DNA of 64,000 nucleotides from Gammaproteobacteria bacterium (GCA_022824305.1 JAJEAD010000097.1:149675-213674), one strand, 5' to 3'. Shown: positions 1-8,982, counted from the stretch's first letter. A program made the numbers and translations. Notes: generated by a model not told the origin, from the sequence alone.

Positions 1-1
1 C

Positions 2-283
2 GACGGCAGGACGGTGGGGGCGATGGACGTGCTCGTGCCGGGCATGGGCGAGATCATCGGAGGCAGCGCGCGCGAGGAGCGCCTCGATGTCCTCGACCGG
101 CGCCTTCGGGAGAAGGGTCTCCGCGAGGAGCTCTGGTGGTACCGGGACCTTCGCCGCTACGGCAGCGTGCCCCACGTCGGCTTCGGGCTCGGGCTGGAGC
201 GCGCGATCAACTACATCACCGGCATGAGCAACGTGCGCGACGCCATTCCCTTCCCGCGCACCCCGCGAAACGCCGCGTTCTGA
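2..283 (+). CDS. asnS: Asparaginyl-tRNA synthetase, C-terminal end (partial)
   Basis: This is the last 93 residues of a class II aminoacyl-tRNA synthetase that charges tRNA-Asn; the 5' part lies outside the window. Class II motif 3 is visible as [13 protein letters not shown] followed by [15 protein letters not shown], and the [16 protein letters not shown] segment just before it is typical of AsnS. The very short tail after PFPRTP is also normal for AsnS and argues against AspS, which is longer here. The stop at 281-283 is followed by a palindromic repeat, so this is probably the end of its transcription unit. Family assignment is firm; AsnS rather than an AsnS paralogue is inferred from this segment only. 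Confidence 0.93.
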   Translation, partial: DGRTVGAMDVLVPGMGEIIGGSAREERLDVLDRRLREKGLREELWWYRDLRRYGSVPHVGFGLGLERAINYITGMSNVRDAIPFPRTPRNAAF

Positions 284-306
284 GCGCGGCGAAGTCCGAA
301 ACGCCT

Positions 307-417
307 GCCGCAAGGTTCCACCGATCTTCGGAAGCTTCGGGTGCGAAGATGCCGTGGCAGCGGCTCGCACGGACTCGAGAGACGCTGTAAGCCAGGAAAT
401 CGGCGCAACTTTGCGGC
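307..417. repeat. MITE-like palindromic element, copy A
   Basis: A 111-bp element is bounded by imperfect 19-bp inverted repeats at 307-325 and 399-417, with 16 of 19 positions pairing. Just inside the left end, the segment at about 326-355, read on the minus strand, is closely similar to the segment ending at 8963 in copy B near groES (shared core GCTTCCGAAGATCG). It has no open reading frame of its own. It fills the asnS to enoyl-CoA hydratase intergenic space. Shared ends plus shared interior at unlinked sites suggest a dispersed non-autonomous element. Confidence 0.6.
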
Positions 418-458
418 TAGGATGCGCGCCACCGCAAAGCGAGGGATGGACGAGTCGC

Positions 459-1289
459 GTGTACGAGACAATCCAGTTCGAGATCGACCGCGGGGTGGGA
501 GTGCTCACCCTGAACCGGCCGCGGGTCCTGAATGCGATCAGCGGCGCGATGATCGACGAGATCATGGACGTGCAGTCCCGGGTGGCGAGGGACCCGGAAG
601 TGAACGTGCTGGTGCTGGCCGGTTCGGGCCGCTCCTTCTGCGCGGGGTACGACCTGAAGGAAGCCGATGCCGGAACGGAAGGCGAGCCCCCGCCGCCCGA
701 TCTGCTCGCCACCCGGCGCCGGCTCGAGCTCTGCTGCGACATGACGATGGGGTTCTGGCATTGCCCGAAGCCGACCATTTCCGCGGTTCACGGCCACTGC
801 CTGGCGGGAGGGTGCGAGCTCGCGCTCGCCTGCGACATCACCATCGCGTCGGAGGACGCGGTGTTCGGTGAGCCCGAGCTTCGTTTCGGAGCGGGCATCG
901 TGTGCCTGATCCTTCCCTGGCTCACCGGCCCCAAGCAGGCGAAGGAGCTGATCTTCACCGGCAACGACCGGATTCCGGCCGAGCGTGCGCTGGCCATGGG
1001 GCTCGTGAACCGTGTCGTGCCGCGGGGCGGGGCACTGGAAGCCGCCATGGAGATGGCGGGCCAGATCGCGGTGATGGACGAACAGGCCATGGCGCTCAGC
1101 AAGGCCGCGATCAACCGCACCTACGAGATCATGGGATTGCGCGAGGCGATGCGAAGCGGGGTGGACCTCGACGTCGAGATCACCTGCCTCGATACCCCGG
1201 ATCGCCGGCAGTTCCGGGAAATCTCGGTTCGGGAAGGACTCAAGGCGGCGCTCGCGTGGCGCGACGCCCGCTTCGATCGCGAGTCGTGA
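459..1289 (+). CDS. Enoyl-CoA hydratase/isomerase family protein
   Basis: This is a crotonase-fold protein of about 276 residues, predicted to hydrate or isomerise an acyl-CoA in the cytoplasm. It opens with YETIQFEIDRGVGVLTLNRP, the usual first strand of the family. The oxyanion-hole segments are FCAGYDLKEAD and GHCLAGGCELALACDITIAS, and a conserved acidic residue follows in AVFGEPELRFGAG. The reading frame is open back to an ATG at 354, but that extension would run through the repeat element. The GTG at 459 gives the normal family length and follows a GAGGGATGGACGAG stretch, so I prefer it. The stop overlaps the next gene's likely GTG, implying an operon. The substrate cannot be read from sequence. 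Confidence 0.88.
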   Translation: MYETIQFEIDRGVGVLTLNRPRVLNAISGAMIDEIMDVQSRVARDPEVNVLVLAGSGRSFCAGYDLKEADAGTEGEPPPPDLLATRRRLELCCDMTMGFWHCPKPTISAVHGHCLAGGCELALACDITIASEDAVFGEPELRFGAGIVCLILPWLTGPKQAKELIFTGNDRIPAERALAMGLVNRVVPRGGALEAAMEMAGQIAVMDEQAMALSKAAINRTYEIMGLREAMRSGVDLDVEITCLDTPDRRQFREISVREGLKAALAWRDARFDRES

Positions 1290-3442
1290 AAGCCGCCGAA
1301 ATGGCCGGGGGCAGCGCCGACCCCGGCTCTCCGCCCGGGGGCGAGCCACGGCCCGCGTCCCGTCTCGACCCCCTCCTCAACCCCCGTTCCATCGCCTTCG
1401 TCGGGGCTTCCGCCCGGCAGGGCGCCCCCGGGCACACCATGCTGGACCTCAATCGGGGCACGGCGCTGGAAGGTCGCCTCTACCCGGTGAATCCCCGCTA
1501 TTCCCGGATCGACGGCATCGACTGCTACCCGTCGCTGGACGCGCTCCCCGAGGCGCCCGACCTGGCGGTGCTGGGACTCGCCGACCGGCGTCTCGAGCAC
1601 GCGCTCTCCGAGGCCGCCGCCGCGGGCGTCCGCGCCGCCGTGATCTTCGGCGGGGCCAACCTGGAAGAGCCGGACCAGACGCGCCTGGTCCGGCGCCTCG
1701 CCGCCATCGCGGACGAGGCGGGCATCCCGATATGCGGCGGCAACGGCATGGGCTTCTACAACCTCGAGGCCGGGTTGCGCATCACCTTCTCCCGTCCGCC
1801 CTGCGTCACGTCGGCGGGCGGCGTCGCGCTCATCAGCCACTCCGGCTCTTCCTGGTCCTCGCTGACCCACAACGACGGACGCCTGAGATTCAATCTCTCG
1901 GTCTCCTCCGGACAGGAGCTCAACGTCGGGGTGGCCGACTACCTGCGCTACGCGCTCTCCATGCCCACCACCCGCGCGATCGGGCTCGTCCTGGAGACCG
2001 TGCGCCGGCCCGAGGAATTCCTGGCCGCCCTCTCGGAGGCGAATGCGCTCAGCGTGCCGGTAATGGCGCTCAAGGTGGGCCGGACCGAGCAGAGCGCGCG
2101 CCTCGCGATCAGCCACTCGGGCGCGATCGTGGGGGATGATGCCGCCTTCGACGCCGTGTTCGATCATCACGGGGTCGGACGCGCCCGGACCCTGGAAGAG
2201 CTCGCGGCCGCTCTGCTCCTGCTTGCCCGCGCGGGCCGGGTCGGCCCGGGGGGGCTGGCGGTGATCCACGATTCGGGCTTCGAGCGCGAGCTGCTGATCG
2301 ATCTCGCGAGCGACCACGGCGCCGCGCTCGCGTGCATATCGCCCGAGACCCGGGAGCGCCTCGCCGCGCTGCTCGATCCGGGACTCGAGCCCGTCAATCC
2401 ACTCGACGCCTGGGGCACGGGACGCGAGTACGAGCGGGTCTTCTCCGAGTGCCTTGGCGTGCTGATGGAGGACCCCGATACCGCCTGCGCCTTCATCTCC
2501 CACAGCGTGCGCACCGGATTCTGGATCAGCGAGGGCTGGACGCGGGTGGCCGAGGAGAACGCACGTCGCAGCGGCAAGCCGGTCGCCATGGTGTCCAACT
2601 TTCCCTGGGTGCAGGACGGCGCCGTGGTGGAGCGTCTGAGCGAGATGGGCATCCCGGTGATCGGCGGCATGGGCAACGGCCTCGATGCGGCCCGGCACCT
2701 CTTCGCGTGGCGGGACTTCCTCGCTCGCGAGGCGGCCTCGCCGCCGGCCGGGCTCGCCGCCGGGCGCCGCTCGGCGTGGCAGGCTCGCCTGGAGGCCGGC
2801 AAAGTGCTCGACGAGGCGGAGAGTCTCGCGTTGCTGGCCGACTATGGCCTCGATGTGGCGAGAAGCCGGGTGGCTTCATCGCGCGACGAAGTCGAGCGCA
2901 TCGCCGCGAGCATCGACGCCCCGGTCGCGCTCAAGACCGCGATGCCCGGGGTCCACCACAAGAGCGAAGGCGGGGGAGTGCGGCTGGACGTGGCGCCGGA
3001 TCGGCTCGTCGAAGCCTACGACACGCTCGCCTCCCGCTTCGGCCCCCGGGCGCTGGTCGCGGACATGGCGCCGCCGGGGGTGGAGATGGCGCTCGGAGTG
3101 GTGCGGGACCCGCACTTCGGGCCTCTGGTGGTGGTCGCGGCGGGAGGCGTCCTCATCGAACTACTCTCGGACCGGCTCCTCGCGCTGCCGCCCTTCGACC
3201 GCACCCGGGCCGAGCGGCTGATCTCGGGACTGCGCTCCCGTTCCCTGCTCGAAGGCCATCGAGGCCGCCCCCCCTCCAAGGTCGCCGCCCTGGCCGAAGC
3301 GGCGGCCCGCCTGTCGGTGCTGGCCCACGAGCTCGGGCCCTGGATCTCCGAGCTCGACGTCAATCCGATCATCGCGGGACCGGAACGCGCCGTGGCGGTC
3401 GACGCCCTCGTCGTGCCTTCGTCCGCGCGCGACCACGCCTGA
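1286..3442 (+). CDS. NDP-forming acyl-CoA synthetase (acetate-CoA ligase family)
   Basis: A protein of about 718 residues with the fused alpha-beta layout of ADP/GDP-forming acyl-CoA synthetases, which interconvert acyl-CoA and free acid with nucleotide phosphorylation. The N-terminal CoA-binding Rossmann domain starts at RSIAFVGASARQG. Succinyl-CoA-ligase-like flavodoxin domains follow, including ISHSGSSWSS and ISHSGAIVGDDAAF. The C-terminal ATP-grasp half contains VALKTAMPGVHHKSEGGGV and ends with SELDVNPIIAG. The GTG at 1286 overlaps the upstream stop (GTGA), suggesting translational coupling; an ATG at 1301 is the alternative start. Pairing with an enoyl-CoA hydratase suggests catabolism of an organic acid through CoA thioesters, but the substrate is unknown. 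Confidence 0.88.
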   Translation: MKAAEMAGGSADPGSPPGGEPRPASRLDPLLNPRSIAFVGASARQGAPGHTMLDLNRGTALEGRLYPVNPRYSRIDGIDCYPSLDALPEAPDLAVLGLADRRLEHALSEAAAAGVRAAVIFGGANLEEPDQTRLVRRLAAIADEAGIPICGGNGMGFYNLEAGLRITFSRPPCVTSAGGVALISHSGSSWSSLTHNDGRLRFNLSVSSGQELNVGVADYLRYALSMPTTRAIGLVLETVRRPEEFLAALSEANALSVPVMALKVGRTEQSARLAISHSGAIVGDDAAFDAVFDHHGVGRARTLEELAAALLLLARAGRVGPGGLAVIHDSGFERELLIDLASDHGAALACISPETRERLAALLDPGLEPVNPLDAWGTGREYERVFSECLGVLMEDPDTACAFISHSVRTGFWISEGWTRVAEENARRSGKPVAMVSNFPWVQDGAVVERLSEMGIPVIGGMGNGLDAARHLFAWRDFLAREAASPPAGLAAGRRSAWQARLEAGKVLDEAESLALLADYGLDVARSRVASSRDEVERIAASIDAPVALKTAMPGVHHKSEGGGVRLDVAPDRLVEAYDTLASRFGPRALVADMAPPGVEMALGVVRDPHFGPLVVVAAGGVLIELLSDRLLALPPFDRTRAERLISGLRSRSLLEGHRGRPPSKVAALAEAAARLSVLAHELGPWISELDVNPIIAGPERAVAVDALVVPSSARDHA

Positions 3443-3516
3443 GGCGCGGCGACGGGAATCGGCACTCACGCGTCGCGAGCAGGGCTCTCTTGTCGCGGCG
3501 CCGCCCGTCGCCCGGG

Positions 3517-4761
3517 TCAGCTCCGCAGGTAGTCGTAGGCCGACAGGGCGTGGGTGCGGACCACGTGCAGGAAGTCCTCGATCGGCACGTGCTCGTCGCC
3601 GGTCCCCATGCCGGTGGGGTAGGGGCCGTAGACGTAGGCGGGCACGTCCGCGTAGCGCCACAGGCGCGTGTCGGTCCCCCCCAGGCTGCACACGGGGTCG
3701 GGCCTGATGCCGCGCAGGTCCTCCGCGTTGCGCTGGATGATGCCGACCATCTCGTGCTCGGGATCGCACCAGTTCGGGGGACTGAAGTTCAGCTCCCTCA
3801 TGCGCACCTGGGGATAGCCCGCGAGGATCTCCCGCACCCGAGCGAGCACCGGCTCCTTCCCGAGCCCGACCGGCAGGCGGATGTCCGCTTCCACCACGCA
3901 CTCGCTCGGCACCATGTTGACCTTCAGCCCCCCACGAATGGAGCCGATGTTGACGGTGACTCTCTGAACGATGCGGGCCGCCCCCTCCCCGAGCGCGGCG
4001 TCGACGGCGCCCGCGCTGCGCTCGAGCACCGCGCCGACGTTGCCGGGGGCGGGGGCATCGATGTCGGCCAGCGATTCGAGATCCGCGACGAGCGCGGCCG
4101 CGATCTTGGTCGCGCTCTCGGTGAGGTGGGTATAGGCGCCGTGCCCGCCCGTGGTGCTCACGGTGAACTCGAGCCACAGCGGTCCCTTCTCGCCGAAGCG
4201 GACGCTCAGGGGGCTGCTCGGCTCCCCGTTCAGGCAGCAGTCGCCGTGCACCTCGGGATGGTGCTCCATCAGGTAGCGCGCCCCCCACGGGCCGAAGGTC
4301 TCCTCGTCGGACACCGCGGTCAGGGTGAGGCGGCCGCGGAGGCGTTCGCGCAGGCGGTGCAGGTAGCGGTAGGTGAAGACGGACGCGGTGGTGCCGCACT
4401 TCATGTCGGCGGACCCGCGTCCCCAGACCGCGCCCTCCGCGACCGCGCCGCTCCATGCTCCGTAGCGCCACTGCTCGTGCTCCCCGACGGGAAACACGTC
4501 CATGTGGCCGTTCAGCACGAGGTGCCGGCCCTGCTCCCCGCCTTCGAAGCTCGCCACGACGTTCGGAAACTCCGCCTTCGGCGCGATGACGCGATAGGCG
4601 AGGCCTTCCCGATCCAGCAACCCGCACACGTGAGCGGCCGCCTCGCGGGTGTCCCCCGGAGGATTCGGGCTCTTCGCCTGCACGAAGGCGCTCAGAAACT
4701 CGACGAGCACCTCCTCGTCTTGCGCAATCCAGTCGAGCAGCATCCGCTTTCCGTCGTCCAT
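3517..4761 (-). CDS. M20 family metallohydrolase (ArgE/DapE-like)
   Basis: This 414-residue cytoplasmic protein belongs to the di-zinc M20 amidohydrolases (ArgE, DapE, acylases). Metal-ligand motifs are in order: NGHMDVFPVG, GRGSADMKCG, the catalytic and ligand pair in SDEETFGPWG, and the C-terminal His in GTGDEHVPIEDF. The frame is open to an ATG at 4800, but that would overlap the upstream CoA-transferase. The ATG at 4761 is preceded by GAGGGAATCGGG and begins MDDGKRMLL, so I chose it. It lies 10 bp downstream of the CoA-transferase stop, so the two are probably co-transcribed. It could cleave an N-acyl amino acid; the exact substrate is not determinable. Confidence 0.88.
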   Translation of the reverse strand: MDDGKRMLLDWIAQDEEVLVEFLSAFVQAKSPNPPGDTREAAAHVCGLLDREGLAYRVIAPKAEFPNVVASFEGGEQGRHLVLNGHMDVFPVGEHEQWRYGAWSGAVAEGAVWGRGSADMKCGTTASVFTYRYLHRLRERLRGRLTLTAVSDEETFGPWGARYLMEHHPEVHGDCCLNGEPSSPLSVRFGEKGPLWLEFTVSTTGGHGAYTHLTESATKIAAALVADLESLADIDAPAPGNVGAVLERSAGAVDAALGEGAARIVQRVTVNIGSIRGGLKVNMVPSECVVEADIRLPVGLGKEPVLARVREILAGYPQVRMRELNFSPPNWCDPEHEMVGIIQRNAEDLRGIRPDPVCSLGGTDTRLWRYADVPAYVYGPYPTGMGTGDEHVPIEDFLHVVRTHALSAYDYLRS

Positions 4762-4771
4762 CCCGATTCCC

Positions 4772-5977
4772 TCAGTTTCCGGCCACGATTCCGCGCTCAT
4801 GCAGGCGCGCGATCTCGACGCTTCCGAGACCCAGGACCTCGGCGAGCACCTCGTCGGTGTGGGCGCCGAGCTCCGGGGCCGGGCGGACCGGCTCCCGATC
4901 GAAGGCGCCGAGCGCGAGCGGCGAACCCGGCATCAGGTAGGTTCCGATGCCGGGCTGGTGCACCCGCTGGAAGAGCGGGTTGGCCTCCGAGCAGCGCGGG
5001 TCCTCGGCGACCATTTCGAGAAAGCTGCGGTAGGGCCCCCAGCACACCCCCGCGGCATCGAAGGCCCTGCCCACCTCTTCCAGATCGTGCGCGGCGATCC
5101 ACCTCTCGATGAGCGGATCGATCCGCCGGCGGGCGCGGAAGCGCTCGCCCTCCTCGTCGAGGTCGGCGTCGAGCTCGCGCTCCAGGGCGGCCACCGCATC
5201 GGCGCACCCGGCCGCATCGCAGAGGCTGCGCCACTGCCGGCGGGTCATCGCCACCACCATGACGCGGTGTCCGTCCCGGGTCGCGAAGTCCCGCCCGTAG
5301 GCGCCGTAGAGGTGGTTGCCGCCGGCGCTTCGCTCCGTGCGGTTGATCTCGGCCTCTCCGATGTGACCGAGATTGCCGACCGCGGCGTAGGCGACGTCGG
5401 AGAGGGCGAGGGAGACGAGCTGTCCCTCGCCGCTCCGGCGCCGGTGGCGCTCCGCCGCGAGCAGCCCGGTCGATGCGGTCAGTCCGGCCGCCACGTCCCA
5501 GGCCGGCAGCATGTGGTTGACGGGTGCGTCGCGGGTCGCGTTGCCGGTGGCCAACGGAATGCCGACCGCGCAGTTGACGGTGTAGTCGAGCGCGATGCCG
5601 CCGTCATGGTGTCCCTTGATCGCGAGCACGATGACGTCTTCCCGTGCCGCCCGAAGACTCTCGTAGGCGAGGGGACCGCGCAGGGGAAGATTGGTGAGGA
5701 AGATGCCGCCGTCCTCACCGGGCGCGGTGACGAGCGCGGCCACGAGCTCGCGTCCCTCGGGCTGGCGCAGGTCCACCGCAATGGAGCGCTTGCCCTTGTT
5801 GAGTCCGGCCCAGTACAGGCTTCGACCCTCCGCGGTGAGCGGCCAGCGCCGGGCGTCGAGTCCGCCGCCGATCGCGTCGAAGCGAATGACGTCGGCGCCG
5901 AGCTGGGCGAGGGTCATTCCGCCGAGCGGCGCCGCGACGAAGGCCGATCCCTCGACCACCCGCATGCCTTCGAGCAT
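4772..5977 (-). CDS. Family III CoA-transferase (CaiB/BaiF type)
   Basis: A protein of about 401 residues of the family III CoA-transferases, which move CoA between carboxylic acids through an aspartyl-CoA thioester. The start reads MLEGMRVVEGSAFVAAPLGG, the usual opening, with LAQLGADVIRFD shortly after. The probable catalytic Asp is in HMLPAWDVAAG near residue 161. An in-frame ATG exists at 6049 but lies inside the upstream TfoX-like gene; 5977 follows that gene's stop by 14 bp. Succinyl-, formyl- and carnitine-CoA transferases share this fold, so the donor and acceptor are unknown. It sits between TfoX-like and M20 genes on the same strand. Confidence 0.88.
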   Translation of the reverse strand: MLEGMRVVEGSAFVAAPLGGMTLAQLGADVIRFDAIGGGLDARRWPLTAEGRSLYWAGLNKGKRSIAVDLRQPEGRELVAALVTAPGEDGGIFLTNLPLRGPLAYESLRAAREDVIVLAIKGHHDGGIALDYTVNCAVGIPLATGNATRDAPVNHMLPAWDVAAGLTASTGLLAAERHRRRSGEGQLVSLALSDVAYAAVGNLGHIGEAEINRTERSAGGNHLYGAYGRDFATRDGHRVMVVAMTRRQWRSLCDAAGCADAVAALERELDADLDEEGERFRARRRIDPLIERWIAAHDLEEVGRAFDAAGVCWGPYRSFLEMVAEDPRCSEANPLFQRVHQPGIGTYLMPGSPLALGAFDREPVRPAPELGAHTDEVLAEVLGLGSVEIARLHERGIVAGN

Positions 5978-5991
5978 CGCGTACACGTCGT

Positions 5992-6327
5992 TCAGTTCCC
6001 GGGTCCGGGTCGGGCACGCACCGCGGCCTCCCACGCGCGGCGGGCCCATGCCGCGAGCATGTCGGCGTCGTCCAGCGCGTCCTCGGGGGCCTGGTGGTAG
6101 CTCAGGGCTATCGTCCTGCCCTTCTTCTCGTACTGGAAAGGGGGGAGTCCCCGGGCCTCGTACTCCGCCCGGTTCCTGTCGTCGACCTTGAAGTAGAGGG
6201 TATCGTCGTGAACGAGCCCGAACATCAACCCGTCACGGAACAGCCCGGTTCCACCGAACATCCGCCGCGCGCTCACGCCTTCGAACTCCTCGAACAGGTC
6301 GAGCAGATGCCGGACGAAGTCGTTCAT
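5992..6327 (-). CDS. TfoX N-terminal domain protein
   Basis: A 111-residue protein consisting of a TfoX N-terminal domain alone. It has the family's early SARRMFGGTGLF segment, then GLMFGLVHDDTLYFKVDDRNR, and the mid-domain PPFQYEKKGRTIALSYHQAPE. In Haemophilus and Vibrio, full-length TfoX (Sxy) is a competence regulator with an extra C-terminal domain that is absent here, so a competence role should not be assumed. The ATG overlaps the stop of the upstream uracil-DNA glycosylase by ATGA, so the two are translationally coupled. The strong coupling hints at a nucleic-acid-related role, which is inference only. Confidence 0.85.
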   Translation of the reverse strand: MNDFVRHLLDLFEEFEGVSARRMFGGTGLFRDGLMFGLVHDDTLYFKVDDRNRAEYEARGLPPFQYEKKGRTIALSYHQAPEDALDDADMLAAWARRAWEAAVRARPGPGN

Positions 6328-7085
6328 GGGTCGCGGTGCTCCGGCAAGGGGCCGATGCCCTCTCGCCGCAGGGCGGCCGTGAACTGCTCCGCCCACCCGC
6401 GGTTCGCAGCGGGGCTGGCCGGGCTCGGGTGGGGAGCCCATCCGGTCCGCACGGCGGCATCCGCCAGCGCGACCCGCGCACGCTCGCCGCCGAAGCGGCC
6501 GATGCCGATCACGTGCGTGGGCCGCAGGCGCGACACCACGTCGCGCAATGCCGCGTCGCAGGCGAGATAGAGCAGCCCGCGCTCCTCCGCCGGCAGCTTG
6601 TCCGGAGTGCGGTTGCGGCCGCTCTCCTCCATGAACGCGAGCGGGCAGTAGTTCCACACGAAGAAGGTCGCGAAGAAGCGCTCCGGCGTGGTGAAGGCAT
6701 CGCGCGCCCAGCCCCACAATCGGCTGCCGCTCACCTCGCGTCGCGGGCAGGCGAAGCCGAGAACCGGGCGCTTGGGGTGTTCTTCCGCGGGCCGCGCGAC
6801 GGGTGCCCGGAGGCCGAGCCAGCTCCCGGTCATCCCGACGTCGCCGAAGGGCACTCCGGTCTGGGACATGCCCCAGGGGCCGGGGTTCATGCCGAGAAGC
6901 AGGACCTTCGCCCCCAGGGCGCCGTAGCGATCGAGGTAGGCGCGGTGGGCGCGCCACGCATAGTCCAGGGGGTTGTACACGTGGGTGACGGGGAGCCCGA
7001 AGACGAGCCCGGCTACCTCGTTGCGCAGCCGCCGGGCGACCGGCCACAGCGCCGCGGACGGCGGTGCTCCCGTTGCGGATCTCAA
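6324..7085 (-). CDS. SMUG1-like uracil-DNA glycosylase
   Basis: A protein of about 253 residues of the SMUG1 branch of the uracil-DNA glycosylase superfamily, which removes uracil and oxidised pyrimidines from DNA in base-excision repair. Motif 1 is LLGMNPGPWGMSQTGVPFGD and motif 2 is APHPSPASPAANRGW; these are the two catalytic and binding loops. RRLWGWAR-like and FVWNYCPLAFME segments also fit SMUG1. The frame runs far upstream without an ATG. I placed the start at the TTG at 7085, which gives the usual length and begins just before VARRLRNEVAGLVFG; this start is uncertain. It ends by ATGA overlap with the TfoX-like gene. Confidence 0.85.
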   Translation of the reverse strand: MRSATGAPPSAALWPVARRLRNEVAGLVFGLPVTHVYNPLDYAWRAHRAYLDRYGALGAKVLLLGMNPGPWGMSQTGVPFGDVGMTGSWLGLRAPVARPAEEHPKRPVLGFACPRREVSGSRLWGWARDAFTTPERFFATFFVWNYCPLAFMEESGRNRTPDKLPAEERGLLYLACDAALRDVVSRLRPTHVIGIGRFGGERARVALADAAVRTGWAPHPSPASPAANRGWAEQFTAALRREGIGPLPEHRDP

Positions 7086-7445
7086 CGCCCCGGTCCGGGC
7101 TCTCTTGCGCCGTCGGCCAGGCGGCCCGCTCCCATCGAGAGCACGGCCACGAGCGGAATCGCTACGGCCAGCGATACCCCCGTTGCCGGAACGAGGGGAA
7201 GCGGACCCGGGAACCATCCCCGTTCCTCCGGAACGCCGTCGCCTCCGGGAGCGACAGCCATCGCCCGCCACACGTCCTGCACTGTGATGCCTCCGGGATT
7301 CCGGGGGCGACATGCTCTCGCACCGGCCGGAGAAATTCCACGCCGGGCGTTGTGCGCGAATCTTCGCGCGAGAGGGCGTTCCGGGTGGTGAAACGGGGAT
7401 TCGGGGTAACATGGCGAAACCCCCGTTTCGGCCCGGGAGCGCTTC
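7086..7445. other. Intergenic region, no supported gene
   Basis: These 360 bp separate the divergent uracil-DNA glycosylase and dioxygenase genes. The segment should hold both promoters, but I see no convincing -35/-10 pair. A minus-strand frame here could encode a hydrophobic stretch, but it has no family resemblance or ribosome site. Confidence 0.5.
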
Positions 7446-8360
7446 ATGAACCAAGCCGAGATACTCGCGAAGACCCCCAGGGTGCTGAGTCGCGAGCAGC
7501 GCGAGTTCTACTTCGAGAACGGATACCTGCTGCTCGACTCCTTCGTGCCGCGGCGGTGGCTCAACCGGCTGCGAGCGGTGGTGGACGAGTTCATCGAGGA
7601 GAGCCGCACGCTCCGCGAGTCGGACGGCCGCTTCTTTCTCGAGCCGGACCATCGGCCCGACGCTCCCCGCTTGCGGCGCCTCATGAGTCCGCCGGATCAC
7701 CACCCGGTGTTCCGCGAGTTCTCCTTCGAAGGACCGGTGGTCGATGTCGCCGAGGACCTGCTGGGGTCCGGAGTTCGATTCCACCACTCCAAGCTCAACT
7801 TCAAGTGGGCAGGCGGCGGGGAAGAGGTCAAGTGGCACCAGGACATCCAGTACTGGCCCCACACCGACTTCTCGCCGCTCACCATCGGGGTGTACCTGGA
7901 GGACGTCGACGAGGAGATGGGGCCGATGGGGGTGGTGCCGGGCTCGCACCGGGGCGAGCTCTTCGATCTCTATGATGGCGAGGATCGCTGGTCGGGCTCG
8001 ATTCGGGACGAGGACCTCCCGCGCGCCGGCATCGAACGCGCGGTGTTCCTCGAGGGGGGTGCGGGTTCGGTGACCGTGCACAACTGCTGCGCCGTGCACG
8101 GCTCGATGCCCAACCGGTCCCCGCGTTCGCGCCCCCTGCTGCTTCAGACCTACGCCGGGGCGGATGCGTATCCCCTCCTCACGGTGGGCACCAACGGGGC
8201 CGGAGGCCGCATCACCAATGTTCATCTTCGCGGGGAGCGCCCGCGCTGGATGGAGGTCGGCGCACGGCGGATGCCGGTGGCGCCGGACTGGTCGAAGGGC
8301 GGCTACACCTCGATCTTCAACGTTCAGCAGAACGAGGGAGAGGCCGCCTCCGCCGGCTGA
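7446..8360 (+). CDS. Phytanoyl-CoA dioxygenase family protein (Fe/2-oxoglutarate)
   Basis: A 304-residue non-haem iron, 2-oxoglutarate-dependent oxygenase of the PhyH family, predicted to hydroxylate an organic substrate in the cytoplasm. The iron triad is visible as the HxD in VKWHQDIQYW (His131, Asp133) and the distal His in CAVHGSMPNRSP (His218). The following Arg in SPRSRPLLLQTY (near residue 229) would hold 2-oxoglutarate. N-terminal QREFYFENGYLLLDSF is the standard opening of the family. It stands alone between divergent and unrelated neighbours. Family members act on fatty acyl-CoAs, ectoine, phosphonates or secondary metabolites, so the substrate is open. Confidence 0.88.
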   Translation: MNQAEILAKTPRVLSREQREFYFENGYLLLDSFVPRRWLNRLRAVVDEFIEESRTLRESDGRFFLEPDHRPDAPRLRRLMSPPDHHPVFREFSFEGPVVDVAEDLLGSGVRFHHSKLNFKWAGGGEEVKWHQDIQYWPHTDFSPLTIGVYLEDVDEEMGPMGVVPGSHRGELFDLYDGEDRWSGSIRDEDLPRAGIERAVFLEGGAGSVTVHNCCAVHGSMPNRSPRSRPLLLQTYAGADAYPLLTVGTNGAGGRITNVHLRGERPRWMEVGARRMPVAPDWSKGGYTSIFNVQQNEGEAASAG

Positions 8361-8747
8361 ATGCGGACGCAGCGCCCGAAGCAGGATCGAGCGCGGCTGC
8401 GCGCCTTCGTCGAGGAACGCCGCCGGCGGCGCGCCGGAGGCTGAAGCGCGCGTTCCCTCCCCACCGGGCCTCCGCCCGCAATCGCGGTGTCCCGAGCGGT
8501 GACTCCTCCCGCGAGCGCCGGCGCCGTGGGCGCGGGACCCCGAACGTGCCGCCCGAGCGCTCCCTCACCGTGCGCAGGCGACGGCGCTTTCGGCTTCATC
8601 GGGCATGAATCCGCGCTTTTCCGCGCCTTTGCGCGCTTCCGGATGCATTCGGGCCTTGGCCGAGTTTGCTCCGAATATCACATAAATATCTGATGCACAA
8701 GAAAATAGAGAGCGTGGAGGGGGTGCGCAGTTTTTCTCGAAAGAAGG
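8361..8747. other. Intergenic region upstream of the groESL promoter
   Basis: About 390 bp without a supported gene. The first 300 bp are GC-rich with no recognisable signal. The last part (about 8670-8720) becomes AT-rich just before the groESL promoter, as expected upstream of a strong promoter. Confidence 0.5.
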
Positions 8748-8787
8748 TTGAAATTCCTTGTTAGCACTCTATATTCGCGAGTGCCAA
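8748..8787 (+). promoter_or_regulatory. groESL promoter with overlapping CIRCE operator
   Basis: TTGAAA at 8748-8753 and TATATT at 8770-8775 are separated by 16 bp, a good sigma70-type promoter. The inverted repeat TTAGCACTC-N9-GAGTGCCAA at 8761-8787 matches the CIRCE consensus with one changed base. The -10 box lies inside the CIRCE loop, so binding of the HrcA repressor would block RNA polymerase directly. This predicts heat-shock derepression of groESL through HrcA. The hrcA gene is not in the window. Confidence 0.92.
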
Positions 8788-8801
8788 AAGCGGGGGGCCC
8801 A

Positions 8802-8982
8802 GCCGCCATACTTCACCGATTTTCTGCTACGGACGCCGATCCGCTCGCGGTAGCGGGCCGTACTCGCTCGAAGCGCTTCGGCGCAGTGTCGGCTACGCCT
8901 ACAGCACCTCTTTTGAGCGTGCGGTCCACCAGCACGGCATCCCGGCGCCCGAGGCTTCCGAAGATCGATGAAGTATGGCGGC
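8802..8982. repeat. MITE-like palindromic element, copy B
   Basis: A 181-bp element bounded by 19-bp inverted repeats at 8802-8820 and 8964-8982 that pair at 18 of 19 positions. It lies between the CIRCE promoter and groES, so it is transcribed as part of the groESL leader. The sequence inside its right end matches the interior of copy A. It encodes nothing recognisable. In RNA the ends could pair into a long-range stem. Confidence 0.68.

Noticed and set aside
413..423. TAGGAT or CATAAT boxes shortly before several genes (near 418, 19478, 30576, 31982 and 36093)
   Set aside because: They look like -10 boxes and may be real, but none has a -35 box at normal spacing, so they are not listed as promoters.
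7082..7447. A 121-codon minus-strand frame with a hydrophobic stretch between the glycosylase and dioxygenase genes
   Set aside because: No ribosome site, no family resemblance, and it would end inside the N-terminal region of the glycosylase gene.
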